The notes: generated by a model not told the origin, from the letters alone. A stretch of 41,194 bases of DNA from Paracoccaceae bacterium (GCA_018607905.1 JABBAP010000005.1:23141-64334); one strand, 5' to 3'. Shown: positions 7,325-16,676, counted from the first letter of the stretch. Numbers and translations: made by a program.

Positions 7325-10289
7325 GCAATCCGTTAGGCCGCGCGTGTTCGCTGTTCCGATTGGGTGTGATTTTTCCAAGACCTTTGTGAACGGGCTACAA
7401 ACTCGGCTGAAAGGCACCCCGCCAGAGGAATTGGCGCGGGTTGAGATTTTCGTAAACACGCGGCGTATGGCACGGCGGTTGAAGGAATTACTGTCTGCGG
7501 ATGGGGCGATTTTACTGCCGAAAATACGCGCAATTACGGACATCGCAAACCATCCTGATTTGCCGATTATCCTGCCAGAACCTGTGTCCAAGTTGCGCCG
7601 TCAACTTACGCTTGCGCAGTTGGTTGGCGGGCTGTTGGATGCGGATGGCAGTATCGCGCCACAATCGGCCAAGTTTGATTTGGCGAAATCTTTGGCAGGG
7701 GTTTTGGATGAGATGCAGGGCGAAGGCGTTGCCGTTCAAAAATTGGCCGAAATTAAGGTCGAGGATCAATCAGGGCATTGGCAAAGATCGCTTAATTTTC
7801 TGAACATTTTGGCCGAGCATTGGACCGTTGATTATCCAACGGACCCGCTGGATCGACAGCGTGCAGCGGCGATTGCTTTTGCCGCCAAATGGGCGATTGA
7901 TCCGCCGCAACATCCTGTCATTGTGGTTGGCTCTACCGGGTCGCGGGGGGAAACTGCATTGTTCATGCAGGCCGTGGCTGCCCTGCCGCAGGGTGCTGTA
8001 GTTTTGCCCGGATTGGACCGTGCATTATCGCAAGAAAATTGGGATGCGTTGACGGGCGAAAACGTCGCGTTGGACAACCCGCAATCGGCGTTGGCCGTGT
8101 TTTGTAAGGGCGCGGGCGTTGCCCTGACAGATATCGAAAATTGGGGCGAGGGTGCACCAGCCAACCCTGCGCGAAATGCACTGATTTCGCTGGCCTTGCG
8201 ACCCGCGCCGTTCACGGATCAATGGCTGGATGATGGCCCTAAACTTAGCCCGCATTTGGGGGACGCCGTTTCGGGTGTTTCCCTGATCGAGGCGGACACC
8301 CCGCAAGAGGAGGCGCTGGCGTTGGCGTTGCGATTACGCGAAGCAGCAGCGGCTGGGCAATCGGCGGTTTTGATCACGCCTGATCGCACGTTGACCCGCC
8401 GTGTGACAGCCACGTTGGAGCGGTGGAAAATCCTGCCTGATGACAGTGCGGGGCGGCCGTTGCACCTTACGCCGCCTGGTGTTTTTCTGCGGATGATTGC
8501 GGCGTGCATGGGGAACCGATTGACCCCGCTTGATCTGATTGGATTGCTGAAACACCCGCTGACAGACAGTGGCGCTGAGGATGGTTCTAGCAGACGATTT
8601 GCCCGAGAATACGAGAAATCAAAGCTGCGCGGCGGTGCGCCGTTTGTGGATTTTGAGGGCATCAAAGACTGGGCGGATCGGTTTGAAAAAGAACCTGCGC
8701 GGCGTGTTTGGGCCGACTGGGTTGAACGGTGTTTTGCGCCTTTGGAAGATGTGGCCAAGGGCGATTTGATGGCGTTTCTGAATGTGCATTTGGCAACCGC
8801 AGAAGCGTTGGCGGCGGGGCCGTTACAAGCCGAAAAACATGGTGTTTGGGACAAGGAAACGGGCAAAGAAGCGCGCGCTGTTTTTGATCGGTTGACGCGC
8901 GAAGCAGATGCGGCGGGCATTTTATCAGTGCCTGATTATCAAGCATTGTTTCGCACAGTTTTGGGGGCAGAAACCGTGCGTGAGGCCCGTGCAACGCATC
9001 CTAGAATTGCGATTTGGGGGACGTTGGAAGCGCGTGTTGAAAGTGCGGATGTCGTGATCCTCGGCGGATTAAATGACACCGTTTGGCCGGGCGTTGAAAG
9101 CCCTGATCCGTGGTTAAATCGGGCGATGCGGCAACAGATTGGGTTGCCCCCGCCAGAACGCTTGATCGGGCTGTCGGCGCATGATTTTCAAATTGGCTGT
9201 GGCGCGGGTGAATTGGTGTTGAGCCGATCTGTGCGCGACGGCGATGCGCCAACGGTTGCATCGCGCTGGATGGTGCGGATTTTGAACCTGCTGAATGGGC
9301 TGGACGTTGAGGGCAAAGCGGCTGTTAAAACGATCAAAGACAGCGGGCAAGTTTGGGTCGATTTGGCCCGTTTGGTTGATCGCCCCGATCCAAATACGCC
9401 CGTGAAACCAGCGGTGCGCCCTGCCCCGATGCCCCCTGCAAATGCGCGGTTGGATCGGTTGTCTGTTACGCAAGTTGAACGGCTTATTCGCGATCCTTAT
9501 GCGGTTTATGCTGCCAAGATTTTGCAGTTGAAAAGCGTTGATCCGCTGGGCCGTGAACCCGACGCAATGATCCGTGGGATTGCGTTGCATTCGGTGGTTG
9601 AACAGTTCGTGAAGGCTTGGCCAAATGAGCTGCCTGATGATTTGCGTGCTGCGTTGTTAGGTGTGGCCGAGGAGGTTTTAGCGCAGGAGGTTCCTTGGCC
9701 TGCCGTGCAGCGTATTTGGCTGGCCAGATTGGCACGGATTGCCGGTTGGTTTGTGGAGGGCGAAGCGGCGCGGCGCAAACGTGGAACCGTTTTGAAACAA
9801 GAAGTTAAGGGCCACCGCGAGATTGCAGATCTGGGCTTTACGCTTACGGCCAAGGCGGATCGGATTGACCAAGATGCGGACGGCGGGTTGATTATTTACG
9901 ACTATAAATCTGGGTCACCGCCCAGCGCGGATGAGATCAAATATTTCAAGAAACAGCTCCAATTAGAGGCCGCGATTGCAGCGGTTGGCGGGTTTGATGA
10001 TATCCCCGCGGACACGCCATCGACGCTCGAATATATTGGGCTGAGCGGCAAATCTATGGGCGACACAGGGGAGGTTCGCGATGAGCCGACATCGCTGGCG
10101 GATGCCCAAGTTGTGTGGGCGGAATTGACCGAGCTGATCACGGCTTATGCCGATCCAGATAAGGGATTTCCAGCGCGGCCCCGCATGCAAAAGATGGGCT
10201 TTGCCTATGAGTTTGATCACCTGTCGCGCAAGGGTGAATGGGAAGAAAGCGATGCGCCCGTGGATGTGCCTGTGGGGGATCGGTCATGA
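7317..10289 (+). CDS. addB: AddB subunit of the AddAB helicase-nuclease
   Basis: AddB (990 residues), the partner of AddA in double-strand break processing before RecA loading. The N-terminus VFAVPIGCDFSKTFVNGL has the degenerate nucleotide-binding loop usual for alphaproteobacterial AddB. The C-terminal RecB-type nuclease domain starts near LDRLSVTQVERLIRDPYAVY and has its catalytic motif in GGLIIYDYKSG (around residues 859-866). In Bacillus AddB four cysteines hold a 4Fe-4S cluster around this nuclease. Here no cysteine is visible in the last ~280 residues, so the cluster is absent. The ATG at 7317 overlaps the murU stop by 8 bp; the longer frame from 7239 lies inside murU. The stop overlaps the addA start (ATGA). 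Confidence 0.93.
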   Translation: MFEQSVRPRVFAVPIGCDFSKTFVNGLQTRLKGTPPEELARVEIFVNTRRMARRLKELLSADGAILLPKIRAITDIANHPDLPIILPEPVSKLRRQLTLAQLVGGLLDADGSIAPQSAKFDLAKSLAGVLDEMQGEGVAVQKLAEIKVEDQSGHWQRSLNFLNILAEHWTVDYPTDPLDRQRAAAIAFAAKWAIDPPQHPVIVVGSTGSRGETALFMQAVAALPQGAVVLPGLDRALSQENWDALTGENVALDNPQSALAVFCKGAGVALTDIENWGEGAPANPARNALISLALRPAPFTDQWLDDGPKLSPHLGDAVSGVSLIEADTPQEEALALALRLREAAAAGQSAVLITPDRTLTRRVTATLERWKILPDDSAGRPLHLTPPGVFLRMIAACMGNRLTPLDLIGLLKHPLTDSGAEDGSSRRFAREYEKSKLRGGAPFVDFEGIKDWADRFEKEPARRVWADWVERCFAPLEDVAKGDLMAFLNVHLATAEALAAGPLQAEKHGVWDKETGKEARAVFDRLTREADAAGILSVPDYQALFRTVLGAETVREARATHPRIAIWGTLEARVESADVVILGGLNDTVWPGVESPDPWLNRAMRQQIGLPPPERLIGLSAHDFQIGCGAGELVLSRSVRDGDAPTVASRWMVRILNLLNGLDVEGKAAVKTIKDSGQVWVDLARLVDRPDPNTPVKPAVRPAPMPPANARLDRLSVTQVERLIRDPYAVYAAKILQLKSVDPLGREPDAMIRGIALHSVVEQFVKAWPNELPDDLRAALLGVAEEVLAQEVPWPAVQRIWLARLARIAGWFVEGEAARRKRGTVLKQEVKGHREIADLGFTLTAKADRIDQDADGGLIIYDYKSGSPPSADEIKYFKKQLQLEAAIAAVGGFDDIPADTPSTLEYIGLSGKSMGDTGEVRDEPTSLADAQVVWAELTELITAYADPDKGFPARPRMQKMGFAYEFDHLSRKGEWEESDAPVDVPVGDRS

Positions 10290-13200
10290 TCGAATTTGAC
10301 GACGCAACATTGGCGCAAGTGCGTGCGGCAGAGCCTGATGCCTCCACTTGGGTGGCGGCAAATGCCGGGTCTGGTAAGACGCGGGTTTTGACGGATCGCG
10401 TGGCGCGGCTGTTGTTGCACGGCACAAAACCGCAAAAGATTTTGTGCCTAACGTATACCAAGGCTGCCGCGTCCGAGATGCAGAACAGGCTGTTTGAACG
10501 GCTGGGCGAATGGGCGATGATGCCCGATGCGGATTTGCGTGTGGCGCTGACGAAACTGGGCGAGGAAGACCGGCTGACGCAGGAAGGTTTGCGCGCGGCA
10601 AGGCGGCTGTTTGCGAATGCGTTGGAAACCCCAGGTGGATTGAAAATTCAGACGATCCATTCGTTCTGCGATAAGCTGTTACGACGGTTCCCGCTCGAAG
10701 CTGGTGTTTCGCCGCAATTTGAAGTTTTGGAAGATCGTCAGGCGAAATTATTGAGGTCTGAAATTCTGGAAGAATTGGCAGTTGGTAGCGGCATCGTGGC
10801 CGTGGATCGGCTCGCACGATTTATGTCTGGGTTGGAGCCTGATGCGTTGCTGGCAGAGATTGCGAGCAAGCGAAAGGAGTTGAACATTGATGCCGTTCGC
10901 AGATTGTTCGCACTGGCAAAAGACGAAGACCCAAGCACGTTTTTGGATCACATTTTGGAGTCTGACGGGCGTGATATTTTACGCGATGCCGCGCGTGTTA
11001 TTAGCGAAGAACAGAGCAATATTGCGGATGTCGCGAAGATTGAAAAACTGATCCTCGCCAAGACAATTGACGGATTTTTGAACGCCGCTGGTGGCTTGCT
11101 GATTTATGGCGGGACGGCAAAGGCAGGGCCGTTTTCGGCGAAGTACGACAAGTTGCCGTCGCAAAAACCCTGCCGCGAGGCGCACCCGGATTTGGTCGCT
11201 GCAGTGCACGAAATCATGGAGCGCACAGAGGAAGTTTACTGGCTGTACGTGAACCATTTGGCGTTGGAACGGGCCGAGGCGTTGGCCGCGTTTTCTGATG
11301 CGTTTTTAGGGCGGTACGATCAACGAAAACTGGATGCGGGTCGGTTGGATTATGATGACTTGATCGCGCGGGCGGCGGCGTTGCTGTCCAACTCCAAATC
11401 GGCGCAATGGGTTTTGTACAAACTCGACGGTGGCATTGATCATGTCTTGGTGGATGAGGCACAAGACACCAGCCCAAGCCAGTGGGATGTGGTCAAGTCT
11501 TTGACGGATGAATTTACTGCGGGTGATGGCGGTCAAAACACCAAGCGCACGGTGTTTGTTGTCGGCGATGAAAAGCAGTCGATCTATTCCTTCCAAGGGG
11601 CGGACCCTGAGAAATTTGACGTGATGCGACAGCGGTTTTCGGATCGATTGGCATCGGTGGATCAACGGCTGGAAGAACAGGATTTGGCGTATTCTTTCCG
11701 ATCATCCGATCCTGTCTTGCGACTGGTGGATAAGGTGTTTGATGGCGATGCTGGAACAGGATTTCGCAAGCAATCGTTGCACCGTCCATTCTTTACTGAA
11801 TTGCCGGGTCGGGTCGATCTTTGGCCGTTTGAGGAGAAGGTCACGAACAAGGATGAGACCCCTTGGTTTAAACCTGTGGACACGCCAGAACCCGACAACC
11901 CGCAGATCGTTTTAGCACGGAAAGTAGCGGATTGGATTGCAGGGATTCTGGCGTCTGGACAGGAATTACCGGGCAAAGGACGTGCCATTCAGGCCAGTGA
12001 TTTCTTGATTTTGGTGCAAGGACGCCGACCGATTTTTCACAATATTATCAAGGAACTGAAGGCGCGGGAATTGCCTGTTGCGGGGGCAGATCGCCTGAAC
12101 GTTGGGCAGGAATTAGCGGTGCGGGATGTGCTGTCTTTGTTGAAGTTTGCGGACCTGCCAGAGGATGATCTTTCACTGGCCGAGGCACTGCGTTCGCCGC
12201 TGTTGGGATTTAGCGAAGATGACCTGTTTCGCGTGGCGCATGGGCGCGGCAAACAGACGCTTTGGCAAAACTTACGAGACAATTTTGCCGATCAATATCC
12301 AGACCAAGTTGCCATGCTTGTCAGTATTTCAAACAGCGCAGATTTCTTGCGTCCGTTTGAGCTGATTGAACGCATTATGACGCGCCATAAGGGACGTGAA
12401 AATATACTGGCACGGTTGGGATTAGAGGCCGAAGATGGGATTGACGAGCTGTTATCCCAAGCGATGCGCTATGAGCAATTGGAAGCGCCGAGCCTGCCCG
12501 GATTTTTGAATTGGTTCGCGGCAGGCAAGGTTGAAATTAAGCGCGAGATGGATGCGGCGGCGGGGCAAATTCGGGTGATGACGGTGCATGGATCCAAAGG
12601 TCTGGAAGCGCCGATTGTGATTTTACCTGATACCGAGGTGCGCAAAGGCAATCGCGACAGCTCGCAAATTATCGCGCTGGAGGGTGAGGGGTTTTTGTGG
12701 AAATCGCCCAAGGAATTGATGCCTGCGGCCCAAATGGAAGCGGCAACGGCGGCGAAGGAATTTGCCGAGCGCGAACGCATGCGGCTGTTGTATGTGGCGC
12801 TGACCCGCGCGGAACAATGGCTGGTCGTTGCGGGTGCAGGGGACGCGGGCAAAGAACCCACGTCGAGTTGGTATAATTTGGTTGCGGATGCGATGGAGCA
12901 ATCTGATTGGATGCCCGTTGAGCAAACCGAAGTGGCTGGCGTTGGTGTGTGTTCGACTGTGTTACACAATTGGTCTGAAGAAAAGATGAATGCGGCGTCT
13001 GGCGGCGCAACAGCGGATCGAAAATTGCCCGATTGGGCGGTTTCACCTGCGCCTGTTGTGGGCGATGCAAAGGCCACTTTTTCACCGAGCGGAATGGGTG
13101 GCGCGAAGGTTGTTTCGGGTGGTGACGGCGTGGATTCGGACACGGCTTTGCGCAAGGGGCGGCAGGTTCATTTGTTGTTGGAGCACCTTGCGAAATCTGA

Positions 13201-13660
13201 AATTGCAAACCGAGAAATGGCGGCGCGGCGGTTGTTGGTGGGGGATTGTTTGCCAGTTGATGACGGGGAATTTGACGCGGTTTTGGCCGAGGCCGTTGCG
13301 GTTTTGGATGATCCTGAATTGGCGTATTTGTTTGGGGCTGAAACACTGGCTGAGGTGGCGGTTTCTGCGGCGATTCCTGAGATGGATAACGCGGTTATGG
13401 ACGGAATTATTGACCGATTGGTGGTCACGCCTGATCGCGCTTTGATCGTTGATTTCAAGACCAATTTTGTGGTTCCTGATGCACCAGAAAAGACCCCAGA
13501 CGGGATTTTACGCCAACTTGGGGCGTACCGTTCAGCGGTGCTGCAAATCTATCCTGATCGGGTGGTGGACGTGGCTGTTTTGTGGACTGCGACGCGCGAA
13601 TTGATGGTGATCGACCACGACATCGTGATGGATGCGTTACAAACACCCCCTACATCTTGA
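10286..13660 (+). CDS. addA: AddA helicase-nuclease subunit
   Basis: A UvrD/Rep-type (SF1) helicase fused to a RecB-family nuclease, 1124 residues. Visible helicase motifs, in order: Walker A AANAGSGKT (24-32), motif Ia LCLTYTKAAASEM, motif II VLVDEAQDTSPSQW, motif III VVGDEKQSIYSFQGADP, motif V MTVHGSKGLEAPIVILPD and motif VI LLYVALTRAEQWLVVAG. The C-terminal nuclease has GIIDRLVVTPDRALIVDFKT, with the catalytic aspartate and lysine near residues 1056-1058. It unwinds and resects broken ends together with AddB. The ATG at 10286 overlaps the addB stop in an ATGA junction, so the two subunits are probably made by coupled translation. Confidence 0.97.
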   Translation: MIEFDDATLAQVRAAEPDASTWVAANAGSGKTRVLTDRVARLLLHGTKPQKILCLTYTKAAASEMQNRLFERLGEWAMMPDADLRVALTKLGEEDRLTQEGLRAARRLFANALETPGGLKIQTIHSFCDKLLRRFPLEAGVSPQFEVLEDRQAKLLRSEILEELAVGSGIVAVDRLARFMSGLEPDALLAEIASKRKELNIDAVRRLFALAKDEDPSTFLDHILESDGRDILRDAARVISEEQSNIADVAKIEKLILAKTIDGFLNAAGGLLIYGGTAKAGPFSAKYDKLPSQKPCREAHPDLVAAVHEIMERTEEVYWLYVNHLALERAEALAAFSDAFLGRYDQRKLDAGRLDYDDLIARAAALLSNSKSAQWVLYKLDGGIDHVLVDEAQDTSPSQWDVVKSLTDEFTAGDGGQNTKRTVFVVGDEKQSIYSFQGADPEKFDVMRQRFSDRLASVDQRLEEQDLAYSFRSSDPVLRLVDKVFDGDAGTGFRKQSLHRPFFTELPGRVDLWPFEEKVTNKDETPWFKPVDTPEPDNPQIVLARKVADWIAGILASGQELPGKGRAIQASDFLILVQGRRPIFHNIIKELKARELPVAGADRLNVGQELAVRDVLSLLKFADLPEDDLSLAEALRSPLLGFSEDDLFRVAHGRGKQTLWQNLRDNFADQYPDQVAMLVSISNSADFLRPFELIERIMTRHKGRENILARLGLEAEDGIDELLSQAMRYEQLEAPSLPGFLNWFAAGKVEIKREMDAAAGQIRVMTVHGSKGLEAPIVILPDTEVRKGNRDSSQIIALEGEGFLWKSPKELMPAAQMEAATAAKEFAERERMRLLYVALTRAEQWLVVAGAGDAGKEPTSSWYNLVADAMEQSDWMPVEQTEVAGVGVCSTVLHNWSEEKMNAASGGATADRKLPDWAVSPAPVVGDAKATFSPSGMGGAKVVSGGDGVDSDTALRKGRQVHLLLEHLAKSEIANREMAARRLLVGDCLPVDDGEFDAVLAEAVAVLDDPELAYLFGAETLAEVAVSAAIPEMDNAVMDGIIDRLVVTPDRALIVDFKTNFVVPDAPEKTPDGILRQLGAYRSAVLQIYPDRVVDVAVLWTATRELMVIDHDIVMDALQTPPTS

Positions 13661-13720
13661 CGTTCGGAGCCGTGGTTCATAGGTTGGCAGCAACACGATA
13701 GATTCCCTGTGGTCGTGCCG

Positions 13721-13735
13721 TATTTCCTAGAAATA
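13721..13735. promoter_or_regulatory. Inverted repeat TATTTC-CTA-GAAATA upstream of trxA
   Basis: A perfect 6-bp inverted repeat with a 3-base centre, 73 bp ahead of the trxA start. It shares the core TTTC-N3-GAAA with a second palindrome at 13775-13791. Two like-patterned palindromes in one short leader suggest an operator pair for a dimeric regulator. No specific regulator can be named from the sequence. Confidence 0.4.
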
Positions 13736-13774
13736 TCGCGGTGATTGGCACTTTGGGGTCGTCTGAAATGAAAT

Positions 13775-13791
13775 GCTTTTCATAGAAAAGC
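13775..13791 (+). promoter_or_regulatory. Inverted repeat GCTTTTC-ATA-GAAAAGC at the trxA ribosome binding site
   Basis: A perfect 7-bp stem with a 3-base loop ends 3 bp before the trxA ribosome binding site (AGGAG, 13795-13799). As DNA it could be a second operator with the TTTC-N3-GAAA core. As RNA it would be a hairpin touching the ribosome site, able to affect translation. The centres of the two palindromes are 55 bp apart. No sequence identifies the binder. Confidence 0.4.
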
Positions 13792-13807
13792 GATAGGAGA
13801 TTATAAA

Positions 13808-14128
13808 ATGGCAACAGTACCAGTAACCGACGCGACCTTCGCTGAAGAAGTCACCAACTCTGATATTCCAGTGGTTGTGGATTTTTGGGCGGAGTGGTGT
13901 GGCCCTTGTAAACAGATCGGCCCAGCGCTCGAGGAATTGTCTGACGAGATGGCCGGAAAAGTGAAAATTGTGAAGGTGAATGTGGATGAAAATCCAGGCG
14001 CACCAGCACAATTTGGCGTCCGCGGCATCCCAGCACTGTTTTTGGTAAAAGACGGCGCGGTAGTGTCCAACAAAACCGGCGCGGCCCCAAAGGCTGCCAT
14101 CCAAGGTTGGATCAACGACAGCATCTAG
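13808..14128 (+). CDS. trxA: Thioredoxin TrxA
   Basis: A 106-residue cytoplasmic thioredoxin with the active site WCGPC (C31, C34) inside [17 protein letters not shown] and the cis-proline loop RGIPALFLV. It reduces disulfides in ribonucleotide reductase, PAPS reductase and other proteins, with electrons from NADPH through thioredoxin reductase. The ribosome binding site AGGAG lies 8 bp ahead of the ATG. A 147-bp gap after addA, with two palindromes, and a strong terminator right after the gene suggest that it is transcribed on its own as well as possibly by readthrough. Confidence 0.98.
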   Translation: MATVPVTDATFAEEVTNSDIPVVVDFWAEWCGPCKQIGPALEELSDEMAGKVKIVKVNVDENPGAPAQFGVRGIPALFLVKDGAVVSNKTGAAPKAAIQGWINDSI

Positions 14129-14153
14129 TGGTTAAGCCTAGTTAACGAATTTG

Positions 14154-14181
14154 AGGGCCCTTTCGGGGGCCCTTTTATTTT
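14154..14181 (+). terminator. Rho-independent terminator of trxA
   Basis: A 7-bp GC-rich stem, AGGGCCC at 14154-14160 and GGGCCCT at 14167-14173, closes a 6-base loop (TTTCGG) and is followed by TTTATTTT. It begins 26 bp after the trxA stop. This is a textbook intrinsic terminator on the plus strand. Confidence 0.9.
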
Positions 14182-14196
14182 GCGCGTTTGAAAAAT

Positions 14197-14251
14197 GTCC
14201 GCAAAGCGTCTGCAAACGGTATGCAAAGCGTATGGCACCTGTATGGCAAAA
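14197..14251. repeat. Five imperfect 11-bp tandem repeats
   Basis: Five consecutive 11-bp units with no bases between them: GTCCGCAAAGC, GTCTGCAAACG, GTATGCAAAGC, GTATGGCACCT, GTATGGCAAAA. The consensus is close to GTATGCAAAGC. The array lies between the trxA terminator and the end of folC in the 299-bp convergent gap, so it is unlikely to be translated. The rest of the gap (14252-14427) shows no gene; a 12-base word GCCTTACGCGTT occurs at 14313-14324 and again at 14425-14436 across the folC stop codon. Confidence 0.6.
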
Positions 14252-14427
14252 ACGGGTTTTAGGCGGGCTGTGTTGCGCCGATTGGCGCAACGAATCGGGG
14301 GCTATATCTAGTGCCTTACGCGTTTTCGCATTATCCCAAATCGTCTTGTAGCACTTGCAACACTGCGCTCCTTTGAGGGGTCGTGCCTTTTGCGAAACGC
14401 GCGTGCGACAGATTTTCGCAAAACGCC

Positions 14428-15711
14428 TTACGCGTTGTCGCGCAGAATATTTCCCGCGAGATAGAGCGAGCCGCAGATTAGAATGCGCGCGGCTGGGTCT
14501 TTGGAGGTGATGTCTGCAATTGCCTCCGCGACGGTGTCTGCGACCGTTGCGTCCATTCCAACGGACAGCGCCGCATCGACGGTTTCTTGCGCGGATAAAG
14601 TCGCCGCTTCTTCGGGGATGGAAACGCCGTGCAAAGTGAGCGCGTTTTTGGCCAGCGGCTTGAGGTAGCCTGTCACATCTTTGGTCGACAGCATTCCCGT
14701 GATCATGTGCAAGGGGCGGTTTGGTAACCGTTCCAATGCTTCGGATAGTGCCGCACCTGCGGCGGCGTTGTGGCCGCCATCGAGCCAAAGCTCGGCAGAA
14801 CCAGCGGCATCAACCAACGGGCCCGATTTCAACTGTTGCAAACGTGCGGGCCATTCGGCGTTTAGCATCGCATCAATGGCGGCGTCTTCGGATTGGCCAA
14901 GCGTGCGCAGCGCCATGATCGCCGCCCCTGCGTTTTGCACCTGATGCGCACCGATCAAGGCGGGCATCGGCAAATCCCACAGGCCCGTTTCGTCTTGGAA
15001 CAACAGGCGACCGTTTTCTTCCCAGACGTGCCAGTGTTGGCCGTGAATTTTCAGGGTCGCGCCGACCTTGGCGGCCTGCTTTTCGATAACCTCTAACGCT
15101 TCGTCTTCTTGGGGGCCGACAACGCAGAATGTGTTGCGTTTGAGGATGCCTGCCTTTTCAAATGCGATCTTTGCCAGCGTGTCGCCAAGGAATTGTTCGT
15201 GGTCGATGGAGACGGGCGTGATGACGCAAAGCTCGGGTTTGGCAAAGACGTTTGTGGTGTCAACGCGGCCCCCGAGGCCGACCTCCATCAAGGTGTAATC
15301 TGCGTGGGTTTCAGCAAAGGCGAGGATCGCCGCGCAAGTTGTTATTTCAAAATAGGTAATTGGCAAACCAGCGTTGGCTTTTTCACAGATTTCAAGTGTC
15401 TTGGTTAGGTGGTCTTCGCTGATCAAATCCCCCGCAAGACGAATGCGTTCGTGGAACCGTGCAAGATGGGGCGAGGTGTAGGCGTGAACGGCATGGCCCA
15501 CGGATTCTAGGCCTGCGCGGATCATCGCTTGGGTCGAGCCTTTGCCATTTGTGCCAGCGATGTGGATCACGGCGGGAACGCGGCGTTCGGGATGGCCAAG
15601 GGTTGCCAACAAACGCTCCGTGCGTTCGAGGTTTAGATCCATAAATTTGGGGTGCAATTTCATCAACCGTTCAAGGATGACGTCGCTGTGGGCCGATGCG
15701 TTCGTGGTCAC
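14428..15711 (-). CDS. folC: Bifunctional dihydrofolate/folylpolyglutamate synthase FolC
   Basis: A Mur-ligase-fold ATP-dependent enzyme (427 residues) that joins glutamate to dihydropteroate and extends the polyglutamate tail of folates. The P-loop IAGTNGKGSTQ is at 51-61, followed by the FolC-typical AYTSPHLARFHERI. The LTLMEVGLGGRVDTTN-type segment and the C-terminal LDGGHNAAAG motif are present. Translation starts at a GTG (15711-15709) that shares one base with the accD stop codon (TAGTG), so accD and folC form a coupled pair. That pairing is common in proteobacteria. The gene converges with trxA across the repeat-bearing gap. Confidence 0.96.
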   Translation of the reverse strand: MTTNASAHSDVILERLMKLHPKFMDLNLERTERLLATLGHPERRVPAVIHIAGTNGKGSTQAMIRAGLESVGHAVHAYTSPHLARFHERIRLAGDLISEDHLTKTLEICEKANAGLPITYFEITTCAAILAFAETHADYTLMEVGLGGRVDTTNVFAKPELCVITPVSIDHEQFLGDTLAKIAFEKAGILKRNTFCVVGPQEDEALEVIEKQAAKVGATLKIHGQHWHVWEENGRLLFQDETGLWDLPMPALIGAHQVQNAGAAIMALRTLGQSEDAAIDAMLNAEWPARLQQLKSGPLVDAAGSAELWLDGGHNAAAGAALSEALERLPNRPLHMITGMLSTKDVTGYLKPLAKNALTLHGVSIPEEAATLSAQETVDAALSVGMDATVADTVAEAIADITSKDPAARILICGSLYLAGNILRDNA

Positions 15712-16631
15712 TATTTCGCGTCCTCGAACCCTGCATCAGCTTGTACAGGAACAGGTGCTGGCAAATCGCCCATGACAGGTGGTTTTTGCTTCATCAACAT
15801 GCGGGTGATGAGGATCAGCTCTTTGCGCATGTCTTTGCGGTGGGTCACACGATCCAGCATGCCGTGATCCAACAGGTATTCGGCGCGCTGAAACCCTTCG
15901 GGGAGTTTTTCGCGGATGGTTTGTTCGATAACACGGGGGCCAGCAAAACAGATCAGCGCGTTTGGTTCGGCGATTTGAACATCGCCAAGCATGGCATAGC
16001 TGGCGGTTACGCCGCCCGTGGTGGGGTGCGTTAGAACGACGATGTAGGGCAGGCCCGCCTCTTTCAGCATTTCGACCGCGACTGTGGTGCGGGGCATTTG
16101 CATCAAGGAGAGGATGCCTTCTTGCATCCGTGCGCCACCTGCAGCGGAAAACAGCACCATTGGGCATTTGTGTTTAATGGCTGCTTCGGCGGCGGCGATG
16201 ATCGCGTTGCCGACGTACATGCCCATTGATCCGCCCATGAAAGAGAAATCTTGCGCGGCGGCAACAACCGTGGAACGGCCCATTTTGCCAGTGGCCACAA
16301 GCATTGCTTCTTTTTCGCCAGTGGTTTTGAGCGCGGCTTTCATCCGGTCCGGATATTTTTTCTGATCGCGAAAGCCGAGCGGATCGGCGTTTGGCGTCGG
16401 CACGTCAATTTCGGTGAACAGGCCACCGTCAAACAGAGCGTGGAACCGATCACGCGGCGTGATGTGCATGTGATGGTTGCAATTTGTGCAGACATTCAGG
16501 TTATCCAGCACCTCGCGGTGGAACAGCATCGTGTCACATTCGGAACATTTGGTCCAAAGGTTGTCTGGGACTTCGCGGCGGGAAAAAATCGAATTGATCC
16601 GTGGGCGAACGTAGTTAGAAATCCAGTTCAT
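15711..16631 (-). CDS. accD: Acetyl-CoA carboxylase carboxyltransferase beta subunit
   Basis: AccD (306 residues) forms the carboxyltransferase with AccA and makes malonyl-CoA for fatty acid synthesis. The N-terminal zinc ribbon has C29 and C32 (TKCSEC) and C48 and C51 (NVCTNC). The crotonase-like carboxyltransferase core follows, with SFMGGSMGMYVGNAI and the glycine-rich SAAGGARMQEG. Family length is normal. Its stop codon overlaps the GTG start of folC by one base. Upstream, 45 bp separate it from the end of the CPBP protease gene on the same strand. Confidence 0.98.
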   Translation of the reverse strand: MNWISNYVRPRINSIFSRREVPDNLWTKCSECDTMLFHREVLDNLNVCTNCNHHMHITPRDRFHALFDGGLFTEIDVPTPNADPLGFRDQKKYPDRMKAALKTTGEKEAMLVATGKMGRSTVVAAAQDFSFMGGSMGMYVGNAIIAAAEAAIKHKCPMVLFSAAGGARMQEGILSLMQMPRTTVAVEMLKEAGLPYIVVLTHPTTGGVTASYAMLGDVQIAEPNALICFAGPRVIEQTIREKLPEGFQRAEYLLDHGMLDRVTHRKDMRKELILITRMLMKQKPPVMGDLPAPVPVQADAGFEDAK

Positions 16632-16676
16632 GGGGCTGTCCTGATTAGCGGTTCGTTCTGTTGTAAAGCTCGTCGC

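Noticed and set aside
8219-8920. A 233-codon minus-strand frame inside addB, and a similar one inside addA (12469-13155)
   Set aside because: Both are antisense shadows of conserved genes, made possible by low stop-codon frequency, and have no ribosome site or recognisable domain.
9420-10289. Missing iron-sulfur cysteines in AddB as an anomaly
   Set aside because: The cluster is known from the Bacillus type; alphaproteobacterial AddB commonly lacks it, so this is normal for the lineage.
14131-14146. TTAAGCCTAGTTAAC after trxA as a second CtrA box
   Set aside because: The half-sites are separated by 6 bases, not 7, and the position is downstream of a gene and before its terminator.
14313-14436. 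The repeated 12-mer GCCTTACGCGTT as a mobile element end or attachment site
   Set aside because: It is a direct repeat 112 bp apart with no transposase or integrase nearby and one copy lies over the folC stop codon; it may be a small duplication or chance.
14138-14788. A 216-codon minus-strand frame rich in arginine across the trxA-folC gap
   Set aside because: Most of it lies within folC in another frame on the same strand, it includes the terminator and tandem repeats, and its composition is not protein-like.
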